Positions 22,196-35,570 of a stretch of 64,000 nucleotides of DNA are shown here, piece by piece (the first letter of the stretch is position 1; every line of letters begins with the position of its first letter). The notes below the pieces were generated by a model, which worked only from the letters and a program-made list of their open reading frames with translations, was not told where the DNA came from and did not search any database. This DNA is from Phalacrocorax aristotelis (taxonomy: Eukaryota > Chordata > Aves > Suliformes > Phalacrocoracidae). The DNA lies in the NCBI RefSeq assembly GCF_949628215.1, contig NC_134283.1, forward strand, positions 30,792,975 to 30,856,974, given 5' to 3'. The position numbers and the translations under genes were made by a program.

Positions 22196-25100
22196 TGCTC
22201 AAAGTTCAATGAGTAATATACAGCATTGTTTGCTAGGCACAAGTCCTGCTTTTAATCTAGCAAGCTTGATTAGATACGATAGCACATGTCGGTAGCTTAC
22301 TCAGCCATCTATTGCAAGTGAAAAGCTCAGTCCATACTACCATATGGCAAAATGTTTTATGAATGCCTTGACATTAATCTGCTTTGACAAAAGTAGAATC
22401 TACCAGGGTCATTTGTAAAAAATGAACAGTAAATGTACCTAGGACATTGAGCAGACAGGCTGCGTAGCCAATATCTCCATTTCTGCAGAGATCCCACTTT
22501 TCCTCTCACATGCACTGGTGCCACCACGCTGAGTTTGGTGGAGTTTTTCCTGAACACATTAACTAGAGGATCTTCATGCCAGGGTGAGCCAGAAAGGAGC
22601 ACAATATGAGTTGCATGTATAAATTTTCAAACTAAATAACAAATCCTGCTCAACAATGGTAAGTTCTTGCAAGACTGGGCATTTTATAAGGGCTGGTACA
22701 GGAAGATGAATACCTGCTCTAGTCCCAGCCACCTTCTGCAGTCCCAGCACATGGGACCACCATGTGTCCCATGGTGTGACCATGTGTCACACCATGTGAA
22801 TCACACCATGTGATTCTTCAGTGTGCATCTCAGCAGCACTGTGGTCATCTGCTATGGTCCTTCCTATGTAGTTTGGCACACGCATTCTAGACTCATCATT
22901 TGAGTGTTTGTATTTTTCCATTGGAAGTTACAGTAAAATCTTGCCCACTTTAGAATCGCAGAATCAGCTGCCAGGTCCATAGGTCCCTTTGGGTAATTTA
23001 AACATTTTCCATAGAAAAATCTTTTTGTTTCCTCCAAGGCAACTGCATGATTTGTACAAGTCCCATTTCTTTACTAATGCCAAATAGAGCATTGGTTTGG
23101 GAGTTTGGTTTTTTTAATAGGTAAAACAGAAAGAATCATATAGTGAATTTACACCAAGGTTGAATTTTGCCCAGTTGATTATTTATCAGCTGAGGAACAT
23201 GTCAGAGCCTGCTTTGCAGAGGACTCTTAGGAAAGTTAACACACCAGAATGCCATCACAGTCTCCAGGCAGCTGATGCCTGAGAAACCAAGGGAAGGAGG
23301 AAACAGCCAACATTTCCAGCTGCTCAAACCACACAGAGAGTCCCTGCCGTAGTGCAGCATTGCTCCCATCCAGTAAGCATATATTTTTATTATATTAGAT
23401 ATATTATATTACAAATATACTGATAGCAATGAAGATATATTTTAAAAATTATGTAAGTGGAAGCTTTTTATAATACAAAAATATATAGAATGCCTCATTT
23501 CTGTAGCCCTATATTTTATAAAAATTTAATCTATTGAAGTATTCCTCATTATAGAAGTAGGTCTGATCAGTACTAGTGTAATGCTATGCTTATTCCCCAA
23601 GACAGGACATTTTCCCCTTTTCCCCTGTGCTCCTCCGTACTCTTCTGTGTAGTCTTAACTTTATTCCTTTAAGTTGCCATTTGTCATCAAAAGTGCTGCT
23701 CAAGTGAGGGAAGTTACATGTGTACAGGAATGACACTCTAGTGTCTAGCCTTTCATATAGATACCATTAATTAATTCCTTCCTAGCAACGATGCAGAGCA
23801 TAGCAACTCCAATAATGTGCTGTGATTCACAGAACTGATGTGATGCCGTGACAGTAGCCTTTTCCTCCTGTTGTCCGGTATTGTCTATTTAGTTATTATT
23901 TAATAAGCACTTGATAAAGACATCCATTGTAGCTGAAATAATGCACAATGTTTGCAGTGTTCCTTCGTGATTCTTCCTGCAATCACTTTAGCAAATGGCC
24001 AAATTTAATATATGAATAACCTGCCAAAATAGTATCTGCCTATTGTCAGTCTAAGCAGTTAACTTCAGCTGAGGGAAAGGTGGTCAAGATAATGGAAAAC
24101 AAGCATTTGCATTGGGTTAGCACAGTGCCTTTCTCCTCTAACAGTGTTGCTCCCGACATGCTGATGAGATGGGACCTACAGCCTGAAAAGTTAGCAAAAT
24201 CTGAATGTGCCCTTTTCAAAAAAAATTATTAGTTGTGTGACACCATGGTCCCTGAAGCTAAATTAATTTCTGGAGTTACTGTGATGAACTCAGCCTCACA
24301 TACATTTTCTCTGTCTCCACTAGCAGAAGCGCTATATGGGTGGCGCAGGCGTGCCTGTGTCAGGGGCTATAACTGCTTTCTGTTGAGCATGGCCCCGGTT
24401 TGGCAGCGTGCTTCAAACATTTGGATGTTGTTCTCAGTACGTGCTTAAGTGTGTTGCTGAAATCAGGCTACCATTAGTGACCCTGCAGTTTTGGCATCTC
24501 CTTTTCAGCTCCCAGTAACAATGAGGGTGTGTTAGGCAGAGAGGGAGATGCTGAAAGCTGTACTAGTCCTGATTCTGCCCTTGAGGCGTAACTGGCTTCG
24601 ATTTCGGTCGTATGCCTGATGCTCAGCCCTGGGTTGCTACCTCTCTGCTCCACTTGAAGTCCAAGAAGTCCATTGTAGCTGAGATAGGAGGATTGGCAAA
24701 GTGACACACAACAGTTGTATTTTCACATAGCTCTAACTGTAAATTTTCTCTGTGGCAGAGTCGTCACCTTTGTGAAATCATTTATTATCCTGTGTTTGTC
24801 TCTGAGCCTGCTGGTATCAGCCAGAGGCTGGTATACATCAGTGCATAGAAGGCCTCTGGGTTTTCCATGAGCAGCATATGTGTATATGGCTTGTGTGCTC
24901 CAGCCAACAAATGACAGAGATCCAGTGACTGTGAGAGAATCATACTCTGCATGGAAATGTCTTTGCATTTGTTTTTTATGTTTTCCGTGAATGTTACTTC
25001 GTATACTTGCAGAGCCTCCCATCTCTCATAAATGGGGCTTGCAATATTTATGGCAAATACTTACTACTACAGCTTTCTAAATAAAACATAGTATGCTGTT

Positions 25101-28100
25101 CTAATCTCATACCATCATAAATCCTACTGCCAGTGTGGGGAAGGTAGTTACCATGCTGACTTCTAAGTTACAGTTAGACTATCTGTCAGTGCTATCAGCT
25201 GTGCAAATTTTCTCAAAGTTGTGAATGTTTAAATAACGTCTGAATCATTAGTCTGACTGTTTCATTAGTTACAAACATCAGTCTGCATCTTCATGCCAGT
25301 GTTTTCTAAAAAAAAGCCTTTCTAACATGCGTTTTAGGCAACAATCTGTTGAAAAATAGGAATGTGTTTAATGATAATGCAAAAAAAAAAAAGTAATGTG
25401 CCTGTTACTGTCGATGTTTGTTTTCCTATTACTTTGAATGCATTGCAGTATTGTGAGTAATCACAAGTCAATATAAACCTGAGGGTATGGATATCCTAAG
25501 GTTCAAGCATTGTGGGTGGAACTGTGGCATTGCCTGACTGTGACACATGTTGAAAACAAACATCTTTGTGTCCATGTCTGACCTCTGATAAGATGGTAGC
25601 AGCTGGGTAACAACCGTTTTTTCTCCTTAATGGAAGTGCCATGAAAGACCTAAGGAAATGTGCAAATAACATAAATTGTGATAACTAAAGCCATGTTAAT
25701 GGAGCAGCAATGCATAGCTTCACAAATGCTATTCTCCAATGGTAATTTGTATTAAATTTTGTTGAATGGTTTTAATAATAAAAAGAAAATATCTATAGGA
25801 GGGTGTCCTTTCTTAAGCCCAGTAGGTACTTTTTTCTTAAGGGACACTGTCAGGTTAAAAATTTACAGGGAAACTTTTAGAAGCAGGACTCTTATAAACA
25901 CATAGCTGTCTGCATAGAGGCTGTCAAACTGCTGAACTGTGCTGTGAGTGTAACATTTACTTGCTAATGATTTATTTGCATCACTGATTCATTTGGTGCC
26001 GTGACATACACTTAACTGATAGTCTGGCCCTTGTGTAAATAAAGAGTTCAAAAATATTCCGCCTACATCACTGATACTATCTGAAAGTAGTAAAAATCGA
26101 AAGCTTATAGGCGTGTCTTTTCTCTTCAGCATTTTTATTAAGTATAACCAGGAGAACAGGCAATCAAATTGAAGAAAAATGCAAGCGCTATTTTATTTTA
26201 GAGATAAGAAAAATAAAACAAAGCCTCACAGTGTCCCTTTAGCTCTGGTTTGTTGTAAACATACATTCTGACACAGGGAGAAATGCAGAAGAAATTTTGC
26301 GAGACTATATATATGTGTGTACATATATATACATAAAAAAAATTGCTCAGCTCCATTCTGTAGGGTATAATATATCAACCAGCACATCCCAGGAAAAAGA
26401 ATATTCTCTTGCATACGCGCAGAAATGTGAAAATAAAAGATGTCTGTGTGGAACGTGGTAGTGGTCTCACTCCAGTGCCTAAAGAGGTGGTGTTGCCCAG
26501 CTGACCACTCCCCCCGGCCAGCTCGTGGCTGCGCAGACAGGGAGCGAGTGGCCTGGGGACGGCCACCTCTGCTACCGAGGCACCAGCCTGCCCAGAAGAG
26601 ACGACGGTTCCCTGCAGAAAATGCCAAACCTGACTTCTTGCTGTCCCTGCAAGGAAAAGGTGTTGAAGCTGCCTCACTAGCTCCAAAGTGCACCCAGCTG
26701 CTGGTAGGCAAAGTAGACACTGGCTCACCGGCATGTGCATATGCTTTTTATTCATTTTTCAGCATCAGGTTTGCCCAAGTGGCTGTCCAAAGCCTTAGTT
26801 ACTACTGTGAGGTAGTAACACATCTGATTTTATTCTCAGCCCATCACCATTGCAGGCTGATCACCTCGTCCTGCTGCCTACATGGTCTGGAGCATTGCAT
26901 CTGATGCTTTGAAGGGACAGTGGGGCAGAGGGCGGGTATGCACTGGCAATAAAGGCTGTCCCCACAGCACCTCTGGGAATGTTCTCCAGAGCATAGTAGG
27001 GTGAAGCTGAGGCACATGCTGCAACTCAGCATGTGAAAAAGGTTACTTTTGAATGCAATGATAGCTTTTACTTACTGTGAGATTAATTCTGTAGTCTTTG
27101 CTTATCCATGCAGGTCCAGCAAAGCTCTGCACAAGTAGAAGTTATTGGCTACCTGGTTCTCTTGCATTTGGCGCCAGAAGATGCATGTGAGATGTAGAAA
27201 CGTGGAGAAACCACGCAGCATGCTGGGGAAAATGAGGTTTGTATCCTGCTGGAGTGGGATGTACCTGGGAGCACTGCGGGATAACAGATATCCATTGGTC
27301 TGCAACCTAGATTTAATTTAACTAATTGTTTTAAGGGAAGAAATCCCAGATTATCATCAGCTCTAAAGCCAAATATCTGGGATCAACTCTGAGAGGTCCA
27401 AGCCTAAATGGATCTGACCACTCCTGTTGGAGAGAGGGCAGCTTGTTACCTTTCTGCCTTCCATCCTGAAGCTGCAGTCTGTCTGAAACCAGAGCATGTG
27501 CCTCTCAATTATTTAAAATTTGTGAAGCAAATTCAAACTGGTGACAGGCAATAAAGTGACAGCAGACAAGTACAGAGGATGTGAATGAGGCCATGAGACG
27601 AGGTGACTCGTGTCTATCATGGTCTTCAGTCATTTAGGCTAAATGAAAGGAATACATAAGAAAGTCTTTATAAATACATGTTATTAAAAATAAACAGAAA
27701 TGACCAGACAAATTTGAAGATGTAGCTGCTAATTGTCTGTGTGACACTAATTAAGGGTTAAAGAATAATAAAAATGCAGTTAAAGTAAAAACAAATTGGC
27801 AAGGTATTGATAATAGTGATATTAAATCCTCAGTGTATTTAAATCATTGGGTTTACATGGGAGGTTATCAACCACAACAGGCCAGCCAGGGATAGACATC
27901 CCTTTATAAACTACCCATGTAGTAAGTACAATGAAATCAGGTGTCAGCTGAAGCCTGATATTTGCTTGTCTTCAGCTAACAGCATTGAGGCCAGCTGCAG
28001 TGATGCATCCTTCCTTATGTGTCCGGGTGACGGTCACTGCAGTCTGCACAGCACAGGGAAGCACATACTGGTTTCGAGTGGCAGTTTCTTGCTTTAAATC

Positions 28101-31100
28101 CTGTCCCAAAATTGTGCATCTTGCAAGTCAGGAGTTAGAGTTAGGGTGGTTTAGATGGAAAGGGTCAGGTACAGCCACCTCCCCATGGGGCTCTCCTGTT
28201 CATATATACCAGATGCTCTCTAAGAAGAGTCAGCCACATTTTCAGCCCCTGAAATAACCTAGCTGTGGGATAGCTCTCAAATATTTTAAAAAAGAAAAAA
28301 GGGATGTTAAGATAAATATGTATGTACATAAAAGGTCTAGATCGTTCACCTTTAAAAAATCCAGGTATATCATACCTGTATACATGTGTACTACTCTGAT
28401 TTTAGCTTTGGGAAAAAAAAGTATAATAATCAAATGGGACTGAGCAACCTCTTGTTTGCTCTAAATTATGGTGCCTTTTTTTTTCAATATTACCATGATA
28501 ACTTTTAATACTGTTTGTATCTCATCATAGCACAGACCTTGGTGTCAGGTTAGCTAACAGGAGCTGTCTCAATAATGATTCTTGCTTTTCTCAGAATTAA
28601 CATGTTAGGTGCCCTCTCAGCAGCACTTATCCCATGCATTGTCTTTCAGCTAGGAAAATGGGTTTGGTTTCTCTAAAAAGTAATTACCCTTATAATTTAC
28701 ATCTCCTGCTTAAATAACTTGTGCTTGTGCAGCAAATAAATAGGTGTCTGGATTTCAGAAGATAGGATCTGACCAAGTAGCGAGGAAGCTGTGTGTGCTG
28801 CGGCATGTGCTGCCTGCTGGGCTCTCGGGAGGAACGCTAGATGTCACCGAGATCCCTCCTGGCGTGCGCAGCCAGGGCCAGCCAACAGAGCTGGCAGATT
28901 CCAGCATGGAGCACATTTAATTATCCGAGGGGCAGGAGACGTCAGGTGTCACATAGTCCTCACTTAACCACTTTCATACATAAATACCTGCAACAGCTGG
29001 CTTTGAGAACTAATTAAAGTAATAGGGCCGTGTAATACTTTTTTATAAATGTAGTCATTAATGATATGTCTAAAAAGCAGATGTATCTACGAGTAGGGAA
29101 AATGAACTTTGAAGAACAGAATCTAGGGGAAATTAATTATTTCTAATTCACAGAAGAGGAACTGAAGCAAAATGTTATGTCCTTTCATCACACCAGGTGT
29201 GTACTGTATGGGATAAGGCGTGGGAGATGCATAAGCAGAAATCCTGCATGTTCTAATTGATTGGAGAGCTGGCAATAGACCTACTCCTACTGCTTTGCTG
29301 GGAGAGGCTGGTTCTTTGCAAACAGGAGACCTGTCCCACTCACTCTCCAGGAGCTGGGAAATGAACTGCGGATCTCTAGATCCTCAAGTGATGTGGTTAT
29401 TTCCAGCACGTTTTGTTTAAACTTTCCTTTTTGTCTTGTAAAAGGAAAGTCTGTCTTTCTCCTTCTATTATTGTATGGACTCGGAATCACTGGGGGGCAA
29501 AGGGGGGAGGTGCCTGCTGGCAGCACAGAATAAGTTTCCATATTTGCTTGTGAAATCCCCCTGGGAACTCATCTGTTGTCCTGTCCTGGGGTTGCATTTG
29601 GCAAGTGTCGGCAGCTCCCCGTCCTGCACGCAGAGGCCTGTAGAAAAGCCAAGGTGGTACCAGGATAAACTGTGCCCCTAATTCAGGACAAGGGCTTCTG
29701 CAAGAGGCTGGCAATGCTTCTGGTAGTGGGGAGAGGGGATTATTTCCTTTAAAACCTGGGACACTTTAAAGTTATTTCTTGCTGGGATTTGCAACCGCAG
29801 CCAGCTGCCATGAAATGGAGAATGGGAACAGGGTTGCAGCACAACAAAGCAATGTTTCACTCGTAGGAATCAGTTCTGATCTGGTCTAGCTGCAGAAGAA
29901 AATTAGCCCAGATGGTTACTACCATCACCCAGGGCCAGGAATCCAGGTAAAATATAAGAATGAAGCCATTCTGGTCAGCCTGAGCGCTCCTCACGGAACC
30001 CTGTGACCATCCTTCCCTACACCACAGGCTTTCTTGCGACCATGTCCACACTGTCTCCAAAACCCAAGCCACATCTCAGGTTCCTCTGCCTGTGACTGAA
30101 GGGGGCGTAAGAATGATAAAGCCATGTTGCCACTTTCCTGGGTTTTTCTAGTACATATTTAGTCTTTATATTTGCAGGGAAAGCCAAGGAGTGTGTACAC
30201 TGATGTAAAGGACAGAGATGGAAGGACTGCTGCTACTAATGTACAGTCAACTCTTTTGTTAAAATGTCTGTGAAAAGTTAGTGCTGGCCCAGAACTTTCC
30301 AGAAGGATAGTAAGTTATTGGAAAGTGTGGATTTAAAAAAATCAAAGATTGACTTTGTTGATGTTTTCACAGAAACTTATCCTATGATTTTGATTCTAAT
30401 TACTTTATTGATTTACTTATAAATCAATATAAATTGAAAGTATATAACAACGTCAATATGCAAGGAGTCAAGTCAACAATATTTTCTGTCTGACCACGTG
30501 TTCTAAATTTTAGAGAACTCAGAACGTGAAGTAGTACAAGAGACATATTTCCTTCACACAGCATGAGCTGCTGTGGAAAATCATTCACCATTATGTTACC
30601 AACCATAGTTGTATGTAAGAAAAATAACATGAATTTTAGTAAGTGAGCATTGCACTGATAGGAGAGAAGAATTAATTGTGCTGTAATTGATAATTAGTAA
30701 TACACTTTGGAAAAACCCATTTGTTTCTACACCAAACTAAGCTGCAAAAATACTTCTAATTGTTCTCAATTTTGTTTCAGATTTTTAAAAATTTATCTTA
30801 AAGTAGTTAATTTGCCCTATATTTATTTTATTTTGCACTAAGCTGTGATATCATAATGCTAAAATCATTAAGAACATCTGCTATGAACAAGTTATTGAAC
30901 TGTTTTCTAGATCAGTCTCCTTTTGTATTCAAATGAAACAGCTGGATGCAAGCAAACAAGAGACTCTGAAATGAAAAGAAGGTAAGAGGTTTCAATCATA
31001 TCAATGCCTTGCGGTGATTTTAGCAATAAATTAAAACTAACAGAATATTTAAGCTTTTAGTTTGTGTCTTACTGTAGCAATGCCAACTTAGTCTATGCCA

Positions 31101-33680
31101 TAAAGTAATGTGTAAGAATGCAAAAACCAGGAAAACATGGTCTAGATTTTGGCAGGTTCAAAGCCCAAAAGCAGAATTTCAGAACTTGAAAATTCACATT
31201 TCTGAGAGCACATTTAATCTCCATTTGGAACAGAAATCCTATTACAGCCTGCAAAGAGGATATTCCAGGGCTCAGGCAGCCCTGCCCAGCAGCGCAACAA
31301 AAGAACATTGCAGAAATTGGTGTGATGTTGCAGAGACCTGTAGGTAATTTCAGATACAGTAAAAGCCATGTTCAAAAATTTAATAGACAAGGAGAGACGT
31401 ACTGTTCCTTTACTGTAGCTTTACTATGGGTTTGGTGCAGGATTTATAATACTTGTATGACCTCTATGTTGACAGCGTCTAAACACTGTGCCATCTCCTG
31501 TGTGCATCTCCAGAGCCTCCAGTGAGGCTGGGAGGTGGTGCCTTGTGCCTGCATTTGTGTAGGAGCTGAGAAAAGCCATATGATTGTGGAGCTAATTTTG
31601 ACAGAGCCGGGAACTAAGCCAACCTGTCCCGTACTGGATGAGGTCATGTGCGTTAGCTGTTCCTTCCCTCCAAGGACAGGTCCATGAAGTAAATAGGTGC
31701 CTTGTAGAGGTTTGGAGAAGGTTAATGGCAGCGGGCTAGAGCTCCCTTGGGAAACGGGCCAGGGGTGCCTCGTTGTACTGACAAAGCCTGGAAGGGATAG
31801 ACAAAACCCTGCCTGGGTCTGTGTTAGAGAGCAGAGAGCAGACAGAGCACAAAAATGTGACAAAACTGGTCAAACCTGTTCCCCGTGCTGGGATTTTTCT
31901 CCTTTGGCTTTTTTTTTGGCACTTGGCGAAAAGGGGAGAAATAGATGTTTGGCTGGTCTATGGTTTCACTCTCGAGGTATTTTTGTGCACTGATATATGG
32001 GCACCTGGGCTCTGGCTGTGAGGGTTTCTTCCTTGTTTTCACTGAGAGGCAGCACTGCAGCTCTCCCAAACTCTCAGCTTCCACCCACGGGAATTAACCC
32101 AGAAGCTGGCACGGAGACGTTGGGGTATTGGCACAGAAACAAGCAAATGGTCCGAGATCTCCATGGGGAATAGGGTGCACCCATCCTATGGCTCAAGGCA
32201 CCTCTCAGTGCTCTCCTACTCTCTGCCTGGAGCTGGGCAAAATATCCAGTACTGGCATTATTGTGATGATGTAATAGATTTTTAAAGTCACCAACATTGT
32301 CCAGAAAATATCACCACACGTCAGTGTAGTCTGAATTTCCCAATACAATGTTTTTTTCTTAACAGCAAAGTGTCATTCATTAAAATAAAACAGCCTTCAA
32401 AGGCTCCTTTACTTGCACAGCTCGTGTTGAGTTTGCCAGAGCAGCCCTCTGCTATCTGCAGCCGAGTCTCCCAACATTTGGGGATATTTTGGGATATTGT
32501 TGATGTTTGATGGTCAGGTGAAGTAACAGGCCTGCCAGTGCAGTGGTGTCTTTGGCCATGAATAGGGACTCTTGGGCAGTTATGAAAATGTATTTTGGCT
32601 TTCCGAGCAATGGATGAGGGAGGATCGGAAGAGTGACAGCAAAACAGTATAAGAAGAAATGATAAGGCTTTTGCTGGAAAGTTGTAGGGGACTGATTTAA
32701 CAACATGAGAATCGGACCATAAGTCTGCCTGGCCTTTCACAAGTTCCTTCCTTTCTACGTACTATTATTTTCTTTGTCACAAATGCACTCTACCCTCTGC
32801 CTGTTCCATAAGGAGGACCCACGTCCCAAAAAACATCTTCAAGGGGCCTCAGTGAAACTGCAGTGAGCTGAGTTGGCCAGGGAGGAGCCAGGCAAGACAC
32901 CGTGATTGCGGAGCACAAGGCCGACCCTGTTGCCAAGTCCCAGGCAGCAGCTCCCAGACTGCTGTGCGGATGGCCCCAGTGCGGGAGGGTGTTCACAGAG
33001 GAGAAAGGATAATTTCTTTTCTTGTTTCACCTGCAAATAATTCACACTGTGTTTCTCCAACTTTGCAAAGCAGATTTTTCCTCTAGGCAGAGGCCGTTAC
33101 AGATCAGAGGCCGTTTGGGGATCAAAATGTTTGGAGTACCTCAGTACAGGAGTCTACAGTGAAAATGTTTTGTTCCTATAGAGCAAGAGCTGGCTATGCC
33201 TCATACAGGCGCTGTCTCGCAAACAGAAAAACAAAAGGCCGTGTTGTTTGTTCAAGGTTGGTGAGAATGTTAATGAAAGGCAATTAGAAAAAATGTGTTG
33301 GTAAGTCCCCATATATTAATCTTTATTAGAGTTAAATTTTCCCTTGCAAATGTGACATGCCATCAGGTTTCTGTCTCAAGAGTGTGCTTTGCAGGACATT
33401 ACAGAGAAGAGTGCGCAGCATTCCCAAAGTAGCTATTAATTTCCCCAAAGCCCTTTTAGCAGACGAGACTTAAAGAGAGCCAGCTAACCTGAGCCAAGGT
33501 GGCACCTGAGGCACTGGCGGGAGCGGCTGGGGACACTGCCGTCACTCTGTCGTTCGTACCATGTAATGCAATCCAGCAACTCTGAACGATGGTTACAATT
33601 CACCAGGGTTGCCAGGCTGAAACAAAAACTGCACAGCATATTTTGGGATAGTGGTGGTGCAGCTTCTCTCATTAGCTGCT
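22196..33680. other. Intergenic region between KCNIP1 and GABRP, left part
   Basis: No gene was recognised in about 11.5 kb. It holds the palindrome cluster at 22750-22816, AT-rich tracts at about 23378-23540 and 26305-26335, AATAAA hexamers at 25777-25782 and 26038-26043, and a GC-rich island-like stretch at about 26490-26720. Open frames up to 164 codons occur at 26226-26904 on both strands with no known relative. Confidence 0.75.
22750..22816. repeat. Cluster of overlapping inverted and direct repeats
   Basis: CATGGTGTGAC (22770-22780) and GTCACACCATG (22786-22796) form a perfect 11-bp inverted repeat around a 5-base loop. CATGGGAC (22750-22757) and GTCCCATG (22766-22773) form a second one that overlaps it. 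The word CACACCATGTGA then recurs as a direct repeat (about 22789-22800 and 22803-22814). Confidence 0.9.
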
Positions 33681-33822
33681 TTCATTCCAGTGGGTAGCTA
33701 CTGTAATGCGGGAACAGAAATAAATTGTAAATAGTTTAATGAGTAACGACGTCAGTTTTATTCCTCCTCTTAGCAATCTCCTTTTTGGTATAGTGCATGC
33801 ATTTGCTGGCAGGCAGATATAC
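33681..33822. repeat. Diverged local duplication, copy 1
   Basis: Shared landmarks occur in the same order in this stretch and in 34126-34264: a CCAG near the start, GTAAATA, ATGAG or TGAG, a pyrimidine run, CTTTTTGGT or CCTTTTGGT, GTGCATGCATTTGCTGGC against GTGTGCATTCCCTGGC, then CAGATATA against CAGGTATA. The two lie about 435-440 bases apart in the same orientation. Confidence 0.6.
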
Positions 33823-34011
33823 AGCCCTAACATAAGCAGATTCCCTCTGACAATGGTGCTGGGGCTCTGCCAGGACACCTGGGTGCCAATGGTCCCATGG
33901 GGACACACTGGTCAGTATCTTTCCACGTGCCACGTAACTTCTTCAGGGGTGTGTGATGGTCTGACGTGACCGTAGATGTAGCATTATATAGGCTATAGGG
34001 TCTTTAAGGAC

Positions 34012-34036
34012 ACCTGACATCATCTCTCTGTCAGGT
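34012..34036. repeat. Perfect 8-bp inverted repeat, 9-nt loop
   Basis: ACCTGACA (34012-34019) pairs with TGTCAGGT (34029-34036). It lies between the two copies of the diverged duplication. Confidence 0.85.
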
Positions 34037-34125
34037 ATTATCAGTGTCATGCCAAAGGTCATGTTCCCCATCAGCTCACAAGCGTTTCAATGATTTTCAG
34101 CAATGGAAACTTGTTACTTTATTTG

Positions 34126-34264
34126 TGCCAGGGACGAAGGTACTTTATACTGTAACAAATGTAAACTGTAAATAATCACATGAGCAAAAATGACCAATTT
34201 CTCCCTCCTTTTTATATTTTCCCTTTTGGTTTGGTGTGTGCATTCCCTGGCGGACAGGTATATG
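34126..34264. repeat. Diverged local duplication, copy 2
   Basis: This is the partner of 33681-33822. By eye the two copies are roughly 60-65% alike with several small gaps. It could be an ancient tandem duplication or two remnants of one old repeat family. Confidence 0.6.
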
Positions 34265-35527
34265 TCGGTGACACATTTTAAAGGTCAAGAATGACCCTGA
34301 GAAGGAGTGGCCTGAAACCTACTTTGTCCCAGACGCACAAGGAGCATGGATCTGGCTCCAACCCAGAGCACATGGGAAGCCAACACCAGCTCCATCACAC
34401 ACACAAGGGGCAGGGAACTTTGCAGGTAGCATGTAATGAGCTATGTAAATGCTGTTAAGACCTTTTCTTTATCTTTTGAAATGCAAAACTAAAGGTAAGT
34501 CTGCAATTACTTCTCTATATCCCTTTAAAACATTTTCATAGTCCTTTGGGAAACCTCCATTATACAACATTTCTTTCCTTTTCCTTATTTCCACAGTGCT
34601 CAAAATAATCTACTCCAAAGATAAACATTTCAGTGAATACTTCAGTAAAATGAAAGGTGTGTGTTGTCATACCACATAAACTGAGTTTTGAAGACCTGTA
34701 AGTTCATGCCCTCAAATGAAAGCCCAGCAGTTTTTTTGTTCAGGCTATTTTACATCCCATCATAATTCAAAGCTAAGTTAATGTTTCACCTCTGGCTGCA
34801 GTAAATGAGATAAAGCAATATTTCCTCATTCACAGAGTAACAACAGCTACCCTTTTACTTTGTCCGCACTGCTATGTTGTGCTGATAAAGGAAGAAAACA
34901 TTGCTTAATCCCTTCCAACAACAGCTGAGACTATTTTTAAACACAAAATATGTTTCTGTACTGCACTGCCTATTGCTGAGGGATTTTTAAGATTGCTAAG
35001 CCTCAACCAATTCTAGGTGATGAAAGCTGTCTTTCTGCTGGCAAACCTACGACTTCTGTTTTATAAGCTAAATATAAAGCTAAACCCATGTGAACCTCAA
35101 GGTGATTTTACCACCTCCCTTTGTTTCACCCAAAAGCAGAAAATACTCGTTCCTTGGAAATTAATCTTGGAAATTACTTAAGTGCTCTATGAGTAAGCTT
35201 TTCAGAGAGGTCCTTTCCAATGGAGATACCAAACACATGCACACCTGGGCCCGACGCAGCTGACACGCGTGTACCTGAATGGCTTTTCGCCAAGGGAGCA
35301 GTTCCCGTGCCCGCTGTGCTGGAGCTCCTCTCAGGTGAGCGGCTGTGGGACTGGGACTCAGCATGTAATGAAGGGGAAGAGCTCCAGGTAAGACATTTAT
35401 CTGCTTTCTTTTACTCATCTGATGGTAGCGTGCACTGCTCCTTTCATAGTCCATGTGGATAAGGTGAATTTAATGTATTCCACTATCCAGGACTCCTCAG
35501 CTCCAAAATAACATAAAGCAAGAATTA

Positions 35528-35570
35528 TTATTCTTGAATAGTTATTCTTGAATAGAACTATTATTCTTGA
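35528..35570 (+). repeat. 14-bp tandem repeat (two full units plus a partial)
   Basis: TTATTCTTGAATAG occurs at 35528-35541 and 35542-35555. After a 5-base spacer, TTATTCTTGA recurs at 35561-35570. Confidence 0.9.

Noticed and set aside
22950-23000. AGAATCGCAGAATCA, resembling a reversed CR1 tail.
   Set aside because: The similarity stops after about 15 bases.
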